The notes: a model not told the origin generated them from the sequence alone. A stretch of DNA of 64,000 nucleotides from Flavobacterium sp. 245 (GCF_004362055.1 NZ_SNXB01000012.1:1-64000); one strand, 5' to 3'. Counted from the first letter of the stretch, positions 17,065-26,626 are shown. A program made the numbers and translations.

Positions 17065-18357
17065 TTAATTATTCAAATTCTTTTGTTTCTCATCGTACAG
17101 CAATACCTGATAACCGGCTTTAACAACCACTTTAATCAGTTTTACTTTTTTACTCATCAGGCTCTTCGCTGCTTCAATTCCCATTCCAGCTGCCTGCGCT
17201 CCCCAGGAATCCGTAAGCCCGGTAAGCCCTAAGGTCTGAATAGAACGGTCAGCAGAAGCCTTAGCCACATCCCTGTTAATAGCACCGGGAATATAAATGC
17301 CGTCAATTCCATCCATATCATAAACAGTTAACTCCACAGGAAAAATTGAATTTCGATACTGAATGTTATTAATTTTAACTTCCAGCCTCTCTCCTTTTAA
17401 TGAAGCCATTCCGTATAAAAATGTATTTTTTGGAATCACAATTCCTTGAAGAAATATATCACTGCTTAGCCTGAGCTTAACCACAGATCCGTTGACAATG
17501 GTTTGGGTCTCATGGATAACAGCCTCTATTGAATTTTGCTGCTGCTCCTGCTCTATATTTTCATCAACCGTATAAAAGAAATTGCTCTTTAAAGAACTCA
17601 AAGCAATATCTTCCTGCTGAAGCGAAGTTGTATTATCTTCTGCTTTTTTACGGTTAACGGTAAATACTTTTCCTTTTTTAATGTCTGAAGACTGTTTGAG
17701 TCGTTCCTGTACACGGGACGGGTGCTGAATATCCAAAATATTTTCAAGCATTCCGCCCAGCTGCTTGAGTTCCGGGTCGGGTTCCTGCGACTCTCCCATT
17801 GTGGTCATCATATCTTCTAAGTTCTTTATCTCATCGGAAACTCCTTTGGATGACCCATAGTTTTCAAACTCTCTCATGTCCTGACCATAATTATCAGGCA
17901 CTGAGGGCTTACTAATTGCTTTTTGAAGCGCCTCTAGTTTTTCGTAAACTTTTTGCTCGCTTTTACTCTGAAAAGAAGTCGAATTAAAACCCGTTCTTTT
18001 TCTCTGAAAGTGCTGCGCTTCAAAATCAAGTTCTGAAAACTCTCCAACAGATTCTTCCAATACTTTTTTATTGGAATAGTTAGGGTCTTTTTTAATTTGT
18101 TCCTGAAGTTTAAGAGAATCCAATGCGGCCTGATCATAATAACTCATTTTGTCAAACGCCGAATCTTCTTTAAACTTTGGAATAGGCAGATTAAAATTGA
18201 ATCCCTTTTTAACTTCATTTTTACCTCCAGTCACTTTGGTTTGCCCTACTCCCAAAATGTAAAATAGAATCGTGATAAAAGGAAGTGTTATAAGGGGAAG
18301 AACCAAAAGCATTTTACGCTTTTTTGATTCTTTAGGTGATATTGTTTTATGTTCCAT
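17065..18357 (-). CDS. traM: Conjugative transposon protein TraM (VirB10-like)
   Basis: A 430-residue protein with a single N-terminal membrane anchor (about residues 13-37). A long low-complexity, charged periplasmic linker follows, then a C-terminal beta domain with SSDIFLQGIVIPKNTFLYGMASLKGERLEVKI and VYDMDGIDGIYIPGAINRDVAK, the conserved TraM C-terminal signature. It spans inner and outer membranes as the scaffold of the secretion channel. The gene lies 12 bases upstream of traN in the same operon. Confidence 0.9.
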   Translation of the reverse strand: MEHKTISPKESKKRKMLLVLPLITLPFITILFYILGVGQTKVTGGKNEVKKGFNFNLPIPKFKEDSAFDKMSYYDQAALDSLKLQEQIKKDPNYSNKKVLEESVGEFSELDFEAQHFQRKRTGFNSTSFQSKSEQKVYEKLEALQKAISKPSVPDNYGQDMREFENYGSSKGVSDEIKNLEDMMTTMGESQEPDPELKQLGGMLENILDIQHPSRVQERLKQSSDIKKGKVFTVNRKKAEDNTTSLQQEDIALSSLKSNFFYTVDENIEQEQQQNSIEAVIHETQTIVNGSVVKLRLSSDIFLQGIVIPKNTFLYGMASLKGERLEVKINNIQYRNSIFPVELTVYDMDGIDGIYIPGAINRDVAKASADRSIQTLGLTGLTDSWGAQAAGMGIEAAKSLMSKKVKLIKVVVKAGYQVLLYDEKQKNLNN

Positions 18358-18361
18358 GACT

Positions 18362-18625
18362 TTACTTTTTAAAATTGATAGTTCTAATTTTTGAAATGGC
18401 AGCTGTGTTTTGACCTCTTAAATCGCTCTTATTAAATGCCGAAAAAATGTTATAGATAAAGTAACTTCCCGTTAGAATAGTAAATAAAATCAGCAGGCAT
18501 ATAAGCTTTCTTCTTGAAAGATCATTTATTAGTACGTCCATTTTCTGAGCCCATTTACTCTGTACAGAATTATAATACCTATGGTACACAAAGAGCGTTT
18601 CCTGTTTTTTGAAAAATGATTTCAT
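18362..18625 (-). CDS. traL: Conjugative transposon protein TraL (DUF3989-like)
   Basis: An 87-residue protein with one membrane segment (about residues 41-60, KLICLLILFTILTGSYFIY) between a basic cytoplasmic N-terminus and a short tail. Its size, topology and position between traK and traM fit the TraL family. It lies 4 bases from the traM start. Confidence 0.75.
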   Translation of the reverse strand: MKSFFKKQETLFVYHRYYNSVQSKWAQKMDVLINDLSRRKLICLLILFTILTGSYFIYNIFSAFNKSDLRGQNTAAISKIRTINFKK

Positions 18626-18631
18626 AGCTGT

Positions 18632-19252
18632 CTATTTTCTATTCTCAACAGTTAGATCTTTGTTTTCGATAGTATTGAAGCGTTCAATTAAAAACCCGTG
18701 AGGATTATTATCGCTTCTTGAAACATTCCGAAGACTTCCTTCTGTTACTAGATTCCTTTTCAGAATACTGGTTGTTCTTATAATGTTCTGTTTTGCAAAA
18801 CATTTAAAGCGGTAAGGATATTCACGGGTATCTATCGAGATGCTGTCAATCTGAATGGTCTGGCTGATATTGCCCGAGATAATTCCGGAGTAAAATCCGT
18901 TTTCTTTCAGGTCATCATAAATCCGTTTGGCACTGTCATCAGCCAGGTAAAGCGCTTTTGTAACATTGGTTTTAATCACTTTTTCGTCGGGATCCAGCGT
19001 AAAGAAAAACTTGTGAAAAGTCTTTACATGGTCCCTTGCTTCCACTGGTACATTATCCTTTCTTTCAGACGCGTAAGCTTCGAGTGCCTTTCCATTGGCC
19101 AGTATATACACCTTATCCTGCATCTGGGTTATGGATTCAAAGCTTTTGTAAAGCGTAAAACAGCAGATCAGAATACAGCCGGTAATCACCAGCATGGTAA
19201 ATCCCCTGACGTATCTAAAAGCGGTATCTATATTTTTCATTTTGCTAAACAT
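18632..19252 (-). CDS. traK: Conjugative transposon protein TraK (VirB8-like)
   Basis: A 206-residue protein with one N-terminal membrane helix (about residues 14-34) and a periplasmic domain containing VEARDHVKTFHKFFFTLDPDEKVIKTNVTKALYLADDSAKRIYDDLKENGFYSGII, the conserved core of the TraK family. TraK is regarded as the VirB8 counterpart, an assembly factor at the inner membrane. It sits between traJ and traL in the operon. Confidence 0.9.
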   Translation of the reverse strand: MFSKMKNIDTAFRYVRGFTMLVITGCILICCFTLYKSFESITQMQDKVYILANGKALEAYASERKDNVPVEARDHVKTFHKFFFTLDPDEKVIKTNVTKALYLADDSAKRIYDDLKENGFYSGIISGNISQTIQIDSISIDTREYPYRFKCFAKQNIIRTTSILKRNLVTEGSLRNVSRSDNNPHGFLIERFNTIENKDLTVENRK

Positions 19253-19278
19253 GAGCCGTATATTTTATTTCGTTTGAC

Positions 19279-20481
19279 TTATTTGGAGTTTCCTCTAAGC
19301 TTATCGCTCCTATAGTTCCCTTGCTCCTTAAAATAGGGGCTACTTCCCGCTGTCGAAGCCATATTCTGTGTCATCCTCGAATCAGCATCTCCCATCATAT
19401 CTTTAACCATTCCTGCTCCTTGTGCTGTTTTAGACACAACCGATGTTGCCGAGCTGGTAAATAAGGTGGTGACCTTCTGTCCCAGTGCACTGCCTCCTCC
19501 TGCATGTACAATATAATTGGCTACGGAAGGCACAGTGAAATAACCGATGATACCGATAATCATAAAAATCAGATAGGCCGTATCGGTTCTGCTAAAAAAG
19601 GTATCCCCTGTAGACTGAACCTGCGAGAGGTCCAGTTTGAGCATCAGTTCCTGAATTTTGCCAATAATGCTTCCGAAAATATTTGCGACAGGAAGCCAGA
19701 GATAAATATTAATATATCTTGCCAGCCATACCGTGAGTGTATGCTGAAAGCCATCAAAAACAGCTATTCCAAATACAAGAGGTCCAAGGATAGACAGCAC
19801 CACCAATTGAAATGTCCTGAGCGTATCAATGCACAATCCGGCAGCCTCAAACAAAAGTCTGAGTACCTCGCTCATCCATTCCTTGACAGAATTTCGAAAG
19901 TTATAGGATGCTTTTTCCATTGCAAATTTGACATCGTTGCCGATTCCAGCGAGCATGCTCTCATTAGACGGGTCTTCATCGTGGGTATATTTATACCACC
20001 TATCCCTGTCCCCTGTTCCTGCCACACCTACATACATTTTCCATGGATCAGTTTCCTTTATCGCCTTTTCCTTCTCTTTCAGAAGAACTGCAACAGCATT
20101 GTTAGATCCTGTAACCATAGCAGCAGTTGCTGTAACTGTGGGTTTCATCACTCCATTAATAAGCGCTAATACCGAAGGGAAAATCATAATACAGAACCCA
20201 ATTACAAAAGGTCTGAAAAGTGGATAAAAATCAATCGGCTCTGCGTTGGCTATGTGTCTCCATACCCGGGAAGCTATGTACCAAATTGTACCGAATCCGG
20301 CTATTCCCTGCCCGACCGCCAAAAGATTACCGCATAACGGCATCATCTCATCGTACAACTGGTCCAAAACGGAGTGCAGGCTCTGCATATTATCGCCCAT
20401 TCCCTGAGCCTGAATAAAAAAAGGCATCAGCAATCCTCCAATTATAAAAACCATTGTTTTGCAAGATTTAAAAATGTTCAT
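19279..20481 (-). CDS. traJ: Conjugative transposon protein TraJ (VirB6-like)
   Basis: A 400-residue polytopic membrane protein with a signal sequence and about six hydrophobic segments. Conserved TraJ stretches include NLLAVGQGIAGFGTIWYIASRVWRHIANAEPIDFYPLFRPF and TVWLARYINIYLWLPVANIFGSIIGKIQ. The hydrophilic C-terminal tail begins after the last helix (about residue 335). It forms part of the inner-membrane channel. It lies four bases from the preceding gene, in the tra operon. Confidence 0.92.
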   Translation of the reverse strand: MNIFKSCKTMVFIIGGLLMPFFIQAQGMGDNMQSLHSVLDQLYDEMMPLCGNLLAVGQGIAGFGTIWYIASRVWRHIANAEPIDFYPLFRPFVIGFCIMIFPSVLALINGVMKPTVTATAAMVTGSNNAVAVLLKEKEKAIKETDPWKMYVGVAGTGDRDRWYKYTHDEDPSNESMLAGIGNDVKFAMEKASYNFRNSVKEWMSEVLRLLFEAAGLCIDTLRTFQLVVLSILGPLVFGIAVFDGFQHTLTVWLARYINIYLWLPVANIFGSIIGKIQELMLKLDLSQVQSTGDTFFSRTDTAYLIFMIIGIIGYFTVPSVANYIVHAGGGSALGQKVTTLFTSSATSVVSKTAQGAGMVKDMMGDADSRMTQNMASTAGSSPYFKEQGNYRSDKLRGNSK

Positions 20482-20485
20482 CGCT

Positions 20486-21121
20486 TTAGTTTTTTAGTTC
20501 CTGAAGTTCTTTGGAAGCATATACGTCCTTCGCTTCTTTTGCTCTTTGCAGTGCCAGCACATTTGATGTTGCATTAAAGTTTCTGAGAAACAAAAGCTTA
20601 TCCTGCATCTGCAGATAAATATCATCTACAGCCTGAAGCCTTTCGTCATCCGACATCCTTAGTTTATCTGCTGTTACAACTATTGTAAGCTCATCAAGAT
20701 TTCTTAAACTCTGACTCAGAAGATTTCCATACACCTTTTCAAAATAGCTGATTTCCTTTTCGCTAAAGTTGCCGCTCTTTACAAACCGATTCAGTCCATT
20801 TTTGCTTTCCTTCATTAGCAGCATCTGAAAATTTATGATATCCCCTACTCTCTTATAATTCCGTACAACAGGGCTCACCTGCATAAGGGCATCCAGAAAA
20901 GTTTTATGCAGGCTGAAGTTTCCCTCGGTCATATCCTTGACTGTTTTATAGCCGCCAGAAAGTAGTTCATAACCCTTTTTCATATCACTTAGAATCTTTT
21001 TAAACTGGGATAGTTTTTCAATGTTAAGGATTAGCTGCTGGATCTCTGCTGACTGTGCATTTGTTCTGCTAGGAACAACTAACACACAGACCGTCAATAT
21101 CAAAATCAATATTTTTTTCAT
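20486..21121 (-). CDS. TraI-like exported helical protein, copy 3
   Basis: A 211-residue protein with a signal peptide (ending TNAQSAE) and a long helical periplasmic region. It contains LSQFKKILSDMKKGYELLSGGYKTVKDMTEGNFSLHKTFLDALMQVSPVV and a C-terminal LALQRAKEAKD motif. The same layout recurs in the two upstream genes at 21133-21747 and 21763-22446, so three tandem paralogues occupy the place where one TraI (TerB-like) gene is usual. The likely role is a VirB5-like or stabilising factor of the channel. Confidence 0.8.
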   Translation of the reverse strand: MKKILILILTVCVLVVPSRTNAQSAEIQQLILNIEKLSQFKKILSDMKKGYELLSGGYKTVKDMTEGNFSLHKTFLDALMQVSPVVRNYKRVGDIINFQMLLMKESKNGLNRFVKSGNFSEKEISYFEKVYGNLLSQSLRNLDELTIVVTADKLRMSDDERLQAVDDIYLQMQDKLLFLRNFNATSNVLALQRAKEAKDVYASKELQELKN

Positions 21122-21132
21122 AGCTTTTTATT

Positions 21133-21747
21133 TTATAATCCGTAGAAAGCAGTCGCCTGCTCGGTATCTCTTTTTTCACGAGTCTTTGACAAAGTCAAAA
21201 GCTTTGCTTCATCACTGAAAGACAAACAGAAATTATAGTCTTCCAGCATGGTTTTATACAGCGCATCGATGCGCTCGATCCTTTGGTCATCTTTAAGTTC
21301 GAGCTTCGAATCGGTAGTGATAACTAAAAGCTGTTCAAGGGTATCATTGCAATTCTCAAGTAGTCTTTCAAAAGAACGCTCTATATAATCCAGTTCGTTT
21401 CCATGAAATAAATCACTTGTCTTAAGATCACTATAAGTCCTTTTACATATTTTCATTATTTTAAATTGCATCGAGAGAATTTCGGCTGTCTTATAATAAG
21501 TCTTAACCTTTGGATTAATCTTTAGAAGCGACGTAAAATAATCACCATGAAGATTAACTTCTCCCCTCTTTGCATCGCCAATAAAATTCAGTCCTTTTGA
21601 TACAACTGAATATCCTTTCTTGGCGTAATCAATGTAAACCTGAAGAGCAGCGATCTGCAAAAGCAATTCCTTTCTCTGCTTGGCCTGCGCCTGAATTCCC
21701 TGATATAAAAACAACACGATCAAGGATAATGAGATTATTTTTTTCAT
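21133..21747 (-). CDS. TraI-like exported helical protein, copy 2
   Basis: A 204-residue protein with a signal peptide (ending GIQAQAK) and the region YIDYAKKGYSVVSKGLNFIGDAKRGEVNLHGDYFTSLLKINPKVK, parallel to copy 3 (GYKTVKDMTEGNFSLHKTFLDALMQVSPVVR). The C-terminal LTLSKTREKRDTEQ corresponds to LALQRAKEAKD. It is eleven bases from copy 3 and fifteen from copy 1. It is exported to the periplasm; the function is inferred only from operon position. Confidence 0.8.
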   Translation of the reverse strand: MKKIISLSLIVLFLYQGIQAQAKQRKELLLQIAALQVYIDYAKKGYSVVSKGLNFIGDAKRGEVNLHGDYFTSLLKINPKVKTYYKTAEILSMQFKIMKICKRTYSDLKTSDLFHGNELDYIERSFERLLENCNDTLEQLLVITTDSKLELKDDQRIERIDALYKTMLEDYNFCLSFSDEAKLLTLSKTREKRDTEQATAFYGL

Positions 21748-21762
21748 GATATTTTCATTGAA

Positions 21763-22446
21763 TTATGGAATTCCGTAAAATTGTTTGACCTGTTTTACAT
21801 CCGCCTCTGTTTTGGCCCTCTGAAGACTGAGCATTACATTCTGCTGATTAAACAGCGTGAGATCATCATAATTGGCATCAATCTGATCTGCCGCTTCATT
21901 GATTATTTCAAGTCTTTTTAAATCACTCATCTGCGTGGCAAAAGAATCCAGTATTAAAAAAATCTGGTCAATATTCTTCACGCTCTCTTGCAAAATACCC
22001 GAATACACACGCTCCATATATTGGATTTCATTTTCTTTAAAATGAGTATCCTGTTTGAATAAATTCCACGCCCTTTCATATTCGGATACCAGTTTGGTCT
22101 GTTTTTTAGTAATATCTTTTATCCTTTGGTAATAGGTTATAATCGATTTCACCTTTGCCAGTTCTTCATAATAGCCCTTATACAACTCTTTCTGTTTCTT
22201 TGTCCAATCCGAAATTTCATCCAGTTTTAATTTGGAGAGCACGTTTTCAATCTTCTTTTGGGCATTTTGAAGCCAGATCGTTTTATTCTGCAGTTTCTGA
22301 ATCCTAAGGTCAATTGCTTTGATCACTTTTTTGGTAACTGCTTTTACAATTTCAAGTATCGGCAGTGCAGCGGTTTTTTCCGCAGGTCTTGCCGGCGTGC
22401 TGACCAGCAGCAGACAGATGATGCAGGTAATTATTCTTGTTTTCAT
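21763..22446 (-). CDS. TraI-like exported helical protein, copy 1
   Basis: A 227-residue protein with a signal peptide (ending STPARPAEK) and a helical coiled-coil region (IQKLQNKTIWLQNAQKKIENVLSKLKLDEISDWTKKQKELYKGYYEELAKVKSII). The C-terminal MLSLQRAKTEADVKQVKQFYG closely matches the TraI family ending. This copy is the most typical TraI of the three. It follows TraG by 12 bases in the same operon. Confidence 0.83.
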   Translation of the reverse strand: MKTRIITCIICLLLVSTPARPAEKTAALPILEIVKAVTKKVIKAIDLRIQKLQNKTIWLQNAQKKIENVLSKLKLDEISDWTKKQKELYKGYYEELAKVKSIITYYQRIKDITKKQTKLVSEYERAWNLFKQDTHFKENEIQYMERVYSGILQESVKNIDQIFLILDSFATQMSDLKRLEIINEAADQIDANYDDLTLFNQQNVMLSLQRAKTEADVKQVKQFYGIP

Positions 22447-22458
22447 TTTTCAGTTAAT

Positions 22459-24927
22459 TTAATTTCCGTTTCTCATATCCTGTGCCATCGCCGCGATTCC
22501 TTTTTTGATATCACCTCCGAACTTTTGGGCATAGGCATTCATTTTCACTTTCTCGCTTTCCTCCGTTGTGTACGCCAAATATTCCTCCAGTGAAACTTCT
22601 GTTCGGTATACTTTCGAAAGCAAGCCTCCTAGGGAAATAAACACTTCCTTGTATTTCTTATCGGGATCATTCGCTTTATTAACCGAAAGCACGAGCGCCT
22701 TTTCTTTCTCGGTAAGTCCCAGCAATTCCTGTATCTGATCAAATTTATTCTGGTATTTGCTTTGATCCAGAAGGATTTTACAATCGCTGTTATTGATAAT
22801 GGCCTGTTTTACAACTGGCGATGAAATAATATCTTCAACCTCTTGAGTGACTACAATGGCTTCTCCAAAGAATTTTCGTACAGTCTTGAACAAATACTTG
22901 ATGTATTCGGACATTCCCTCTTTGGCGATTGCTTTCCAGGCTTCTTCAATCAGGATCATCTTGCGAATGCCTTTGAGCTTTCTCATTTTGCTGATAAAAA
23001 CTTCCATGATAATGATCGTTACCACAGGAAATAGAATGGGATGGTCTTTGATGTTATCGAGTTCAAAAACAATAAACCTTTCCTTTAAAAGTTCAAGATT
23101 CTCTGTGGCATTTAATAGATAATCAAACTCACCTCCATCGTAATATGGCCGTAGTACATATAAAAAATTGTTTACGTCAAAATCTTTTTCTTTTACCTTA
23201 TCGCCTTCCAAAATCTTTACAAAATCATCTTTTAGGAACTCGTAAAAGCTATTGAAGCACGGGAAGAAATCGGAATTCAACTTCAGTTTTTCATAATACA
23301 GCTGAAGCGCATTTGATAAAGCTACATACTCGCTACGATTAAAGGTTTCATCGTCTTTTTTCCATAGTGCCAAAAGCAGTGTTTTTATACTTTCTTTTTT
23401 CTCGGTGTCCAGAATATCTCCTTCCGAAATATAAAAAGGATTAAAACGAATCGGGCTTTTCTCATCATACGTGAAATAGTAACCGTTAACCATATCGCAA
23501 AGCCCTTTATAACTGTGACCTACATCAACTAAAACAATATGTGTCCCTTGCTCATAATAGCTTCTGACCATATGATTGGTAAAAAATGATTTACCGCTTC
23601 CCGAAGGACCCAGTATAAATTTATTCCGGTTGGTGCAGATTCCCATTCTCACAGGCTCATCACTGATATCTACATGAACCGGTTTTCCAGTTAATCTGTC
23701 TCCAAGCCTTATTCCCATTGGACTTAATGAAGATCTGTAGCCTGTTTCCATATTTAGAAAACATACCGCCTGCTCAGTGAAAGTGTCAAAAGTATCATTC
23801 ATCGGAAAATCAGCCGCATTGCCCGGAATGCCTGCCCAGTAAATCTGTGGGGCACCTACTGTCTCCTGCTTGGCGGCCGCATCCATCTGTGCCAGTGCCG
23901 AGGATATTTTGTTTTTAATATCCTTCAGTTCTTCTTTATCCGCACTCCATGCAAGGACATTAAAATGCGCCTTAACCGGAAGCCGCTGCTGGGATACTGC
24001 TTCGTTTAGAAAATCATTTGTAGCATCTCTGGCAATCATATTCTCTCTGCTGTATGCCGATAAAGACTGAAGCCTTAGTCTTTTACTTTCCAATTTTTGA
24101 ATAGTCTTCTGCGAATCTTCTACAAACAAATATTGATTATAAATATGATTGCAGGATAAAAGCTGCCCCAGAGTGGAAGCAAATCCGATACTGAATTTGG
24201 TTTTATCAGTCGAATATCTGTCAAAATTGATTCTCGAACCGCACAACGCCGGCAGATCGGCGGCATCTCCTAGTGTGAAGAGCTGGCAGTGTTTATCGCC
24301 GATCGCTAATCCTTCATCAAATTTGAGATCATTAAAAACAAATGAATCTTCCCTCTCGGATAAAAAACAGTACTTTTCAATCAGTCCCAATTTTCTGCTT
24401 TCACTTTTAAGAGCATCATTTTTCAGTCGGCTAAGCTTGACAAAACCGCTGTCTTCCATAATTCTTTTAAACTGGCCGGTAGAGTCAATAAAATCCTGAA
24501 GCAGCTGCGTTTTCAAAGTTTCTTCCGGTACTATAGAAGGCCGTAGAAGATTTGAGAAAAGCGAATTTGAATTCTTCCTTCCCTGTGGCTTCTTTGTCAG
24601 CATAATGTAACAGGAATGATCCAAAAACGGTCTTTCATTAAAAAACCGCTCACTGCTCCGGGTTAAAAAACTGCTGTCATCACTTGTAAAATCAGCTTTG
24701 TGACTCTTTTCTAAAAACCAGTCCTGCTTATGAAAAACGCAGAATTTAGGAAGCACTTTTATAGCTTTTATCCAGGACTGATGAAAAGCTTCATAATCCT
24801 GATCGGACAAGGTAAAAATCTCAGGCAAATCAGCCTTGAACACAACCGTTACATCGCCCTGTTTTGATAAAATACAGTCATGCTCCACTGCCATAATCGG
24901 CAGTAAGTCTTCGATCCTCTTCTCCAT
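22459..24927 (-). CDS. traG: TraG, VirB4-type conjugation ATPase
   Basis: An 822-residue protein. The N-terminal half is a TraG/VirB4 platform domain (starting MEKRIEDLLPIMAVEHDCILSKQGD). The C-terminal half is a RecA-like ATPase with Walker A GPSGSGKSFF (about residues 436-445) and Walker B MILIEEAWKA (about 657-666), followed by RKFFGEAIVVTQEVEDII. It powers assembly of, and substrate transport through, the type IV secretion channel at the inner membrane. Full length for the family, with no sign of decay. In the Bacteroidota nomenclature TraG is the VirB4 homologue and is distinct from the coupling protein. Confidence 0.95.
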   Translation of the reverse strand: MEKRIEDLLPIMAVEHDCILSKQGDVTVVFKADLPEIFTLSDQDYEAFHQSWIKAIKVLPKFCVFHKQDWFLEKSHKADFTSDDSSFLTRSSERFFNERPFLDHSCYIMLTKKPQGRKNSNSLFSNLLRPSIVPEETLKTQLLQDFIDSTGQFKRIMEDSGFVKLSRLKNDALKSESRKLGLIEKYCFLSEREDSFVFNDLKFDEGLAIGDKHCQLFTLGDAADLPALCGSRINFDRYSTDKTKFSIGFASTLGQLLSCNHIYNQYLFVEDSQKTIQKLESKRLRLQSLSAYSRENMIARDATNDFLNEAVSQQRLPVKAHFNVLAWSADKEELKDIKNKISSALAQMDAAAKQETVGAPQIYWAGIPGNAADFPMNDTFDTFTEQAVCFLNMETGYRSSLSPMGIRLGDRLTGKPVHVDISDEPVRMGICTNRNKFILGPSGSGKSFFTNHMVRSYYEQGTHIVLVDVGHSYKGLCDMVNGYYFTYDEKSPIRFNPFYISEGDILDTEKKESIKTLLLALWKKDDETFNRSEYVALSNALQLYYEKLKLNSDFFPCFNSFYEFLKDDFVKILEGDKVKEKDFDVNNFLYVLRPYYDGGEFDYLLNATENLELLKERFIVFELDNIKDHPILFPVVTIIIMEVFISKMRKLKGIRKMILIEEAWKAIAKEGMSEYIKYLFKTVRKFFGEAIVVTQEVEDIISSPVVKQAIINNSDCKILLDQSKYQNKFDQIQELLGLTEKEKALVLSVNKANDPDKKYKEVFISLGGLLSKVYRTEVSLEEYLAYTTEESEKVKMNAYAQKFGGDIKKGIAAMAQDMRNGN

Positions 24928-24960
24928 CTTCTCTTCATTTTTATTATTAACGTTCTCTAG

Positions 24961-25275
24961 CTATATCTTAAAAAAAATTGCTCGACTATAAACCTTAATA
25001 CATTTTGGAACCTGCTTTTTTGCCAACGCCTTCATCAGGCCGTATTCTCCATATTTGTTGCTCATTTTGTATATTTTAAAAACAAGAAAACTGCCCGTTG
25101 TACCGATAAATCCAACACATACAAGTGACGGCAGTCCAATGATATATAATACGGCGAAAAGAATCAAAAGAATTACTAATCCACCACCTAAATACCAGAT
25201 ATACTGTGCTTTTAACCCTTTGAACTCAATGCTTTGATTAATACCTTTATTAAACTGGTATACACTGTTTGCCAT
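24961..25275 (-). CDS. traF: TraF (DUF4133 family) conjugation protein
   Basis: A 104-residue protein with two adjacent membrane segments (about residues 26-68) and a conserved KGLKAQYIWYLGGGLV motif. The correct start is MANSVYQF at 25275; a longer ORF to 25383 only runs through the traE coding region. The ATG overlaps the traE stop (TGATG), so the pair is translationally coupled. TraF-type proteins are the small VirB3-like partners of the VirB4 ATPase encoded next to it. Confidence 0.88.
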   Translation of the reverse strand: MANSVYQFNKGINQSIEFKGLKAQYIWYLGGGLVILLILFAVLYIIGLPSLVCVGFIGTTGSFLVFKIYKMSNKYGEYGLMKALAKKQVPKCIKVYSRAIFFKI

Positions 25276-25619
25276 CACACTCCGAAGAATGATTTGATCA
25301 CTGTCGCTACAACTACCAGAAATACACAGCTGCCAAACCAGGCCGCTGCCACTTTTCCTGTATCGGGATCCCCTGCATTCCATTTCTGATACACTTTGAC
25401 TGCTCCAATCAGTCCTAAGATAGCACCCACTGCATACATCAGTTCGGTACCTGCATCAAAATAACTTCGAACTTTTTGGTTGGCTTCATTAATTCCGGCT
25501 ACGCCGTCCTGACTGTAAACAGCCGCACTGAAAAACAGCACGAGCATCAGCGAAGAACCCAGTCTTTTTACTCTTCTCCAGAAACTTTTTAATTTCCAAT
25601 TCCATCTTTTCATCCTCAT
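25275..25619 (-). CDS. traE: TraE (DUF4134 family) conjugation protein
   Basis: A 114-residue small membrane protein with a basic N-terminus, a hydrophobic signal segment ending AVYSQDG, and two membrane helices (about residues 57-76 and 91-110). It contains INEANQKVRSYFDAGTELMYAVGAILGLIGAVKVYQKWNAGD, the DUF4134/TraE signature. It is the VirB2-like pilin candidate of the element and the first gene of the tra operon, coupled to traF. Confidence 0.9.
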   Translation of the reverse strand: MRMKRWNWKLKSFWRRVKRLGSSLMLVLFFSAAVYSQDGVAGINEANQKVRSYFDAGTELMYAVGAILGLIGAVKVYQKWNAGDPDTGKVAAAWFGSCVFLVVVATVIKSFFGV

Positions 25620-25743
25620 TTTTTTATTAAATTGTTACTTGAAATAATAAAGCAGAGAAATACCGCTGTTTCATTATCTATCTCCTTGTCACTTTCGCCA
25701 TACCGCACTAGACTGAACAGGGGATATTCCTCCGCTTACTTTT

Positions 25744-26181
25744 TTAATTCTCTTCTTCCCACAAAGTATCCATCTCTGCACTGGTCAGCAGCAGTTCAGG
25801 ATATTTGGCGCTTTCCAAAACAGCAAGCGTATTGATTTTCCCGCGTATCGCTGACTGCTTTACAAACGTATATTCCAAGAGAATAAATCGGATGTAATTT
25901 TTAAATGCCGCTTTGGATAATCCTCCAGTATCACTTTCAGTAAAGACTGTTAAAATCTTGTTGTACAATTCCTCTGCATCTTCCAGCGTACTGAAAGATT
26001 CCTTAAATTCAGAGAACGGTCCTGAAGAAAACTCCTCTTTTCTATACGGATATTTAATCTTGTTTTTAAAAAGATCCTGGACATTTTTCCGGTAGTATCT
26101 AAAAATAAGATAAGTGTACCATGCCAAAACGAAAAAAGCCACTATAGTCAGGTAACTGCTCCATGAAACATTTGAAAACAT
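25744..26181 (-). CDS. ICE-associated membrane-anchored protein of unknown function
   Basis: A 145-residue protein with one N-terminal membrane helix (about residues 8-28, YLTIVAFFVLAWYTYLIFRYY) and a soluble, charged C-terminal domain. It is located 124 bases upstream of traE on the same strand, where TraA-D-type small genes are often found, so a role in transfer is likely. I do not recognise a domain. Confidence 0.65.
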   Translation of the reverse strand: MFSNVSWSSYLTIVAFFVLAWYTYLIFRYYRKNVQDLFKNKIKYPYRKEEFSSGPFSEFKESFSTLEDAEELYNKILTVFTESDTGGLSKAAFKNYIRFILLEYTFVKQSAIRGKINTLAVLESAKYPELLLTSAEMDTLWEEEN

Positions 26182-26365
26182 AACTATTTCTTTAAAGATT
26201 AAACATCCTAAATCATAAATGGATTATGATTTATTACACCGCAAAGAAACAGCAGATACAGCCCTGCTACAAGTACAACTTTTCCTGTACCCTTTTGTAC
26301 CCTAATAAGTTAAAGGACATGAGAAGCTTTTTTAACGGCCGCAGTTTTTGAAAAAGCCAGTATAT

Positions 26366-26403
26366 AAAAAAAGCCCCTGAAAGCAAAAAGTGCTTTCAGG
26401 GGC
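26366..26403 (-). terminator. Rho-independent terminator, minus strand
   Basis: The inverted repeat GCCCCTGAAAGCA / TGCTTTCAGGGGC at 26373-26403 is followed on the minus strand by six T. It ends the transcript of the small membrane protein gene at 26426-26626. Confidence 0.88.
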
Positions 26404-26425
26404 CTGATTGGCTTATGAGCTTATT

Positions 26426-26626
26426 TTATTTTGATCTCACTGCCTTAATAAGTTTTGCATTCCTTCTGTCCGCTCTGGAATTCTGAAGCGATATTACAGC
26501 CCAGATTGCTGCCGGAATCCAACCGATCAGCGTAATCTGCAGTATAAGGCACAGAAGTGCTGTCAATAGTTTTCCACGCAGAAAAAAGGAAAGCGATGGA
26601 AGAAATATAGCGATTAAGGTCATCAT
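26426..26626 (-). CDS. YqaE/Pmp3-family small membrane protein
   Basis: A 66-residue protein with two closely spaced hydrophobic segments: LIAIFLPSLSFFLRGKLLTALLCLILQITLIGWIPAAIWAVISL. The LPSLSFFLRG-x-n-LLCLILQITLIGWIPAAIWA pattern is that of the YqaE/Pmp3 (UPF0057) family. It is followed by a short basic tail. It probably stabilises membrane potential or acts in stress. It has its own terminator and stands apart from the tra operon. Confidence 0.8.
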   Translation of the reverse strand: MMTLIAIFLPSLSFFLRGKLLTALLCLILQITLIGWIPAAIWAVISLQNSRADRRNAKLIKAVRSK

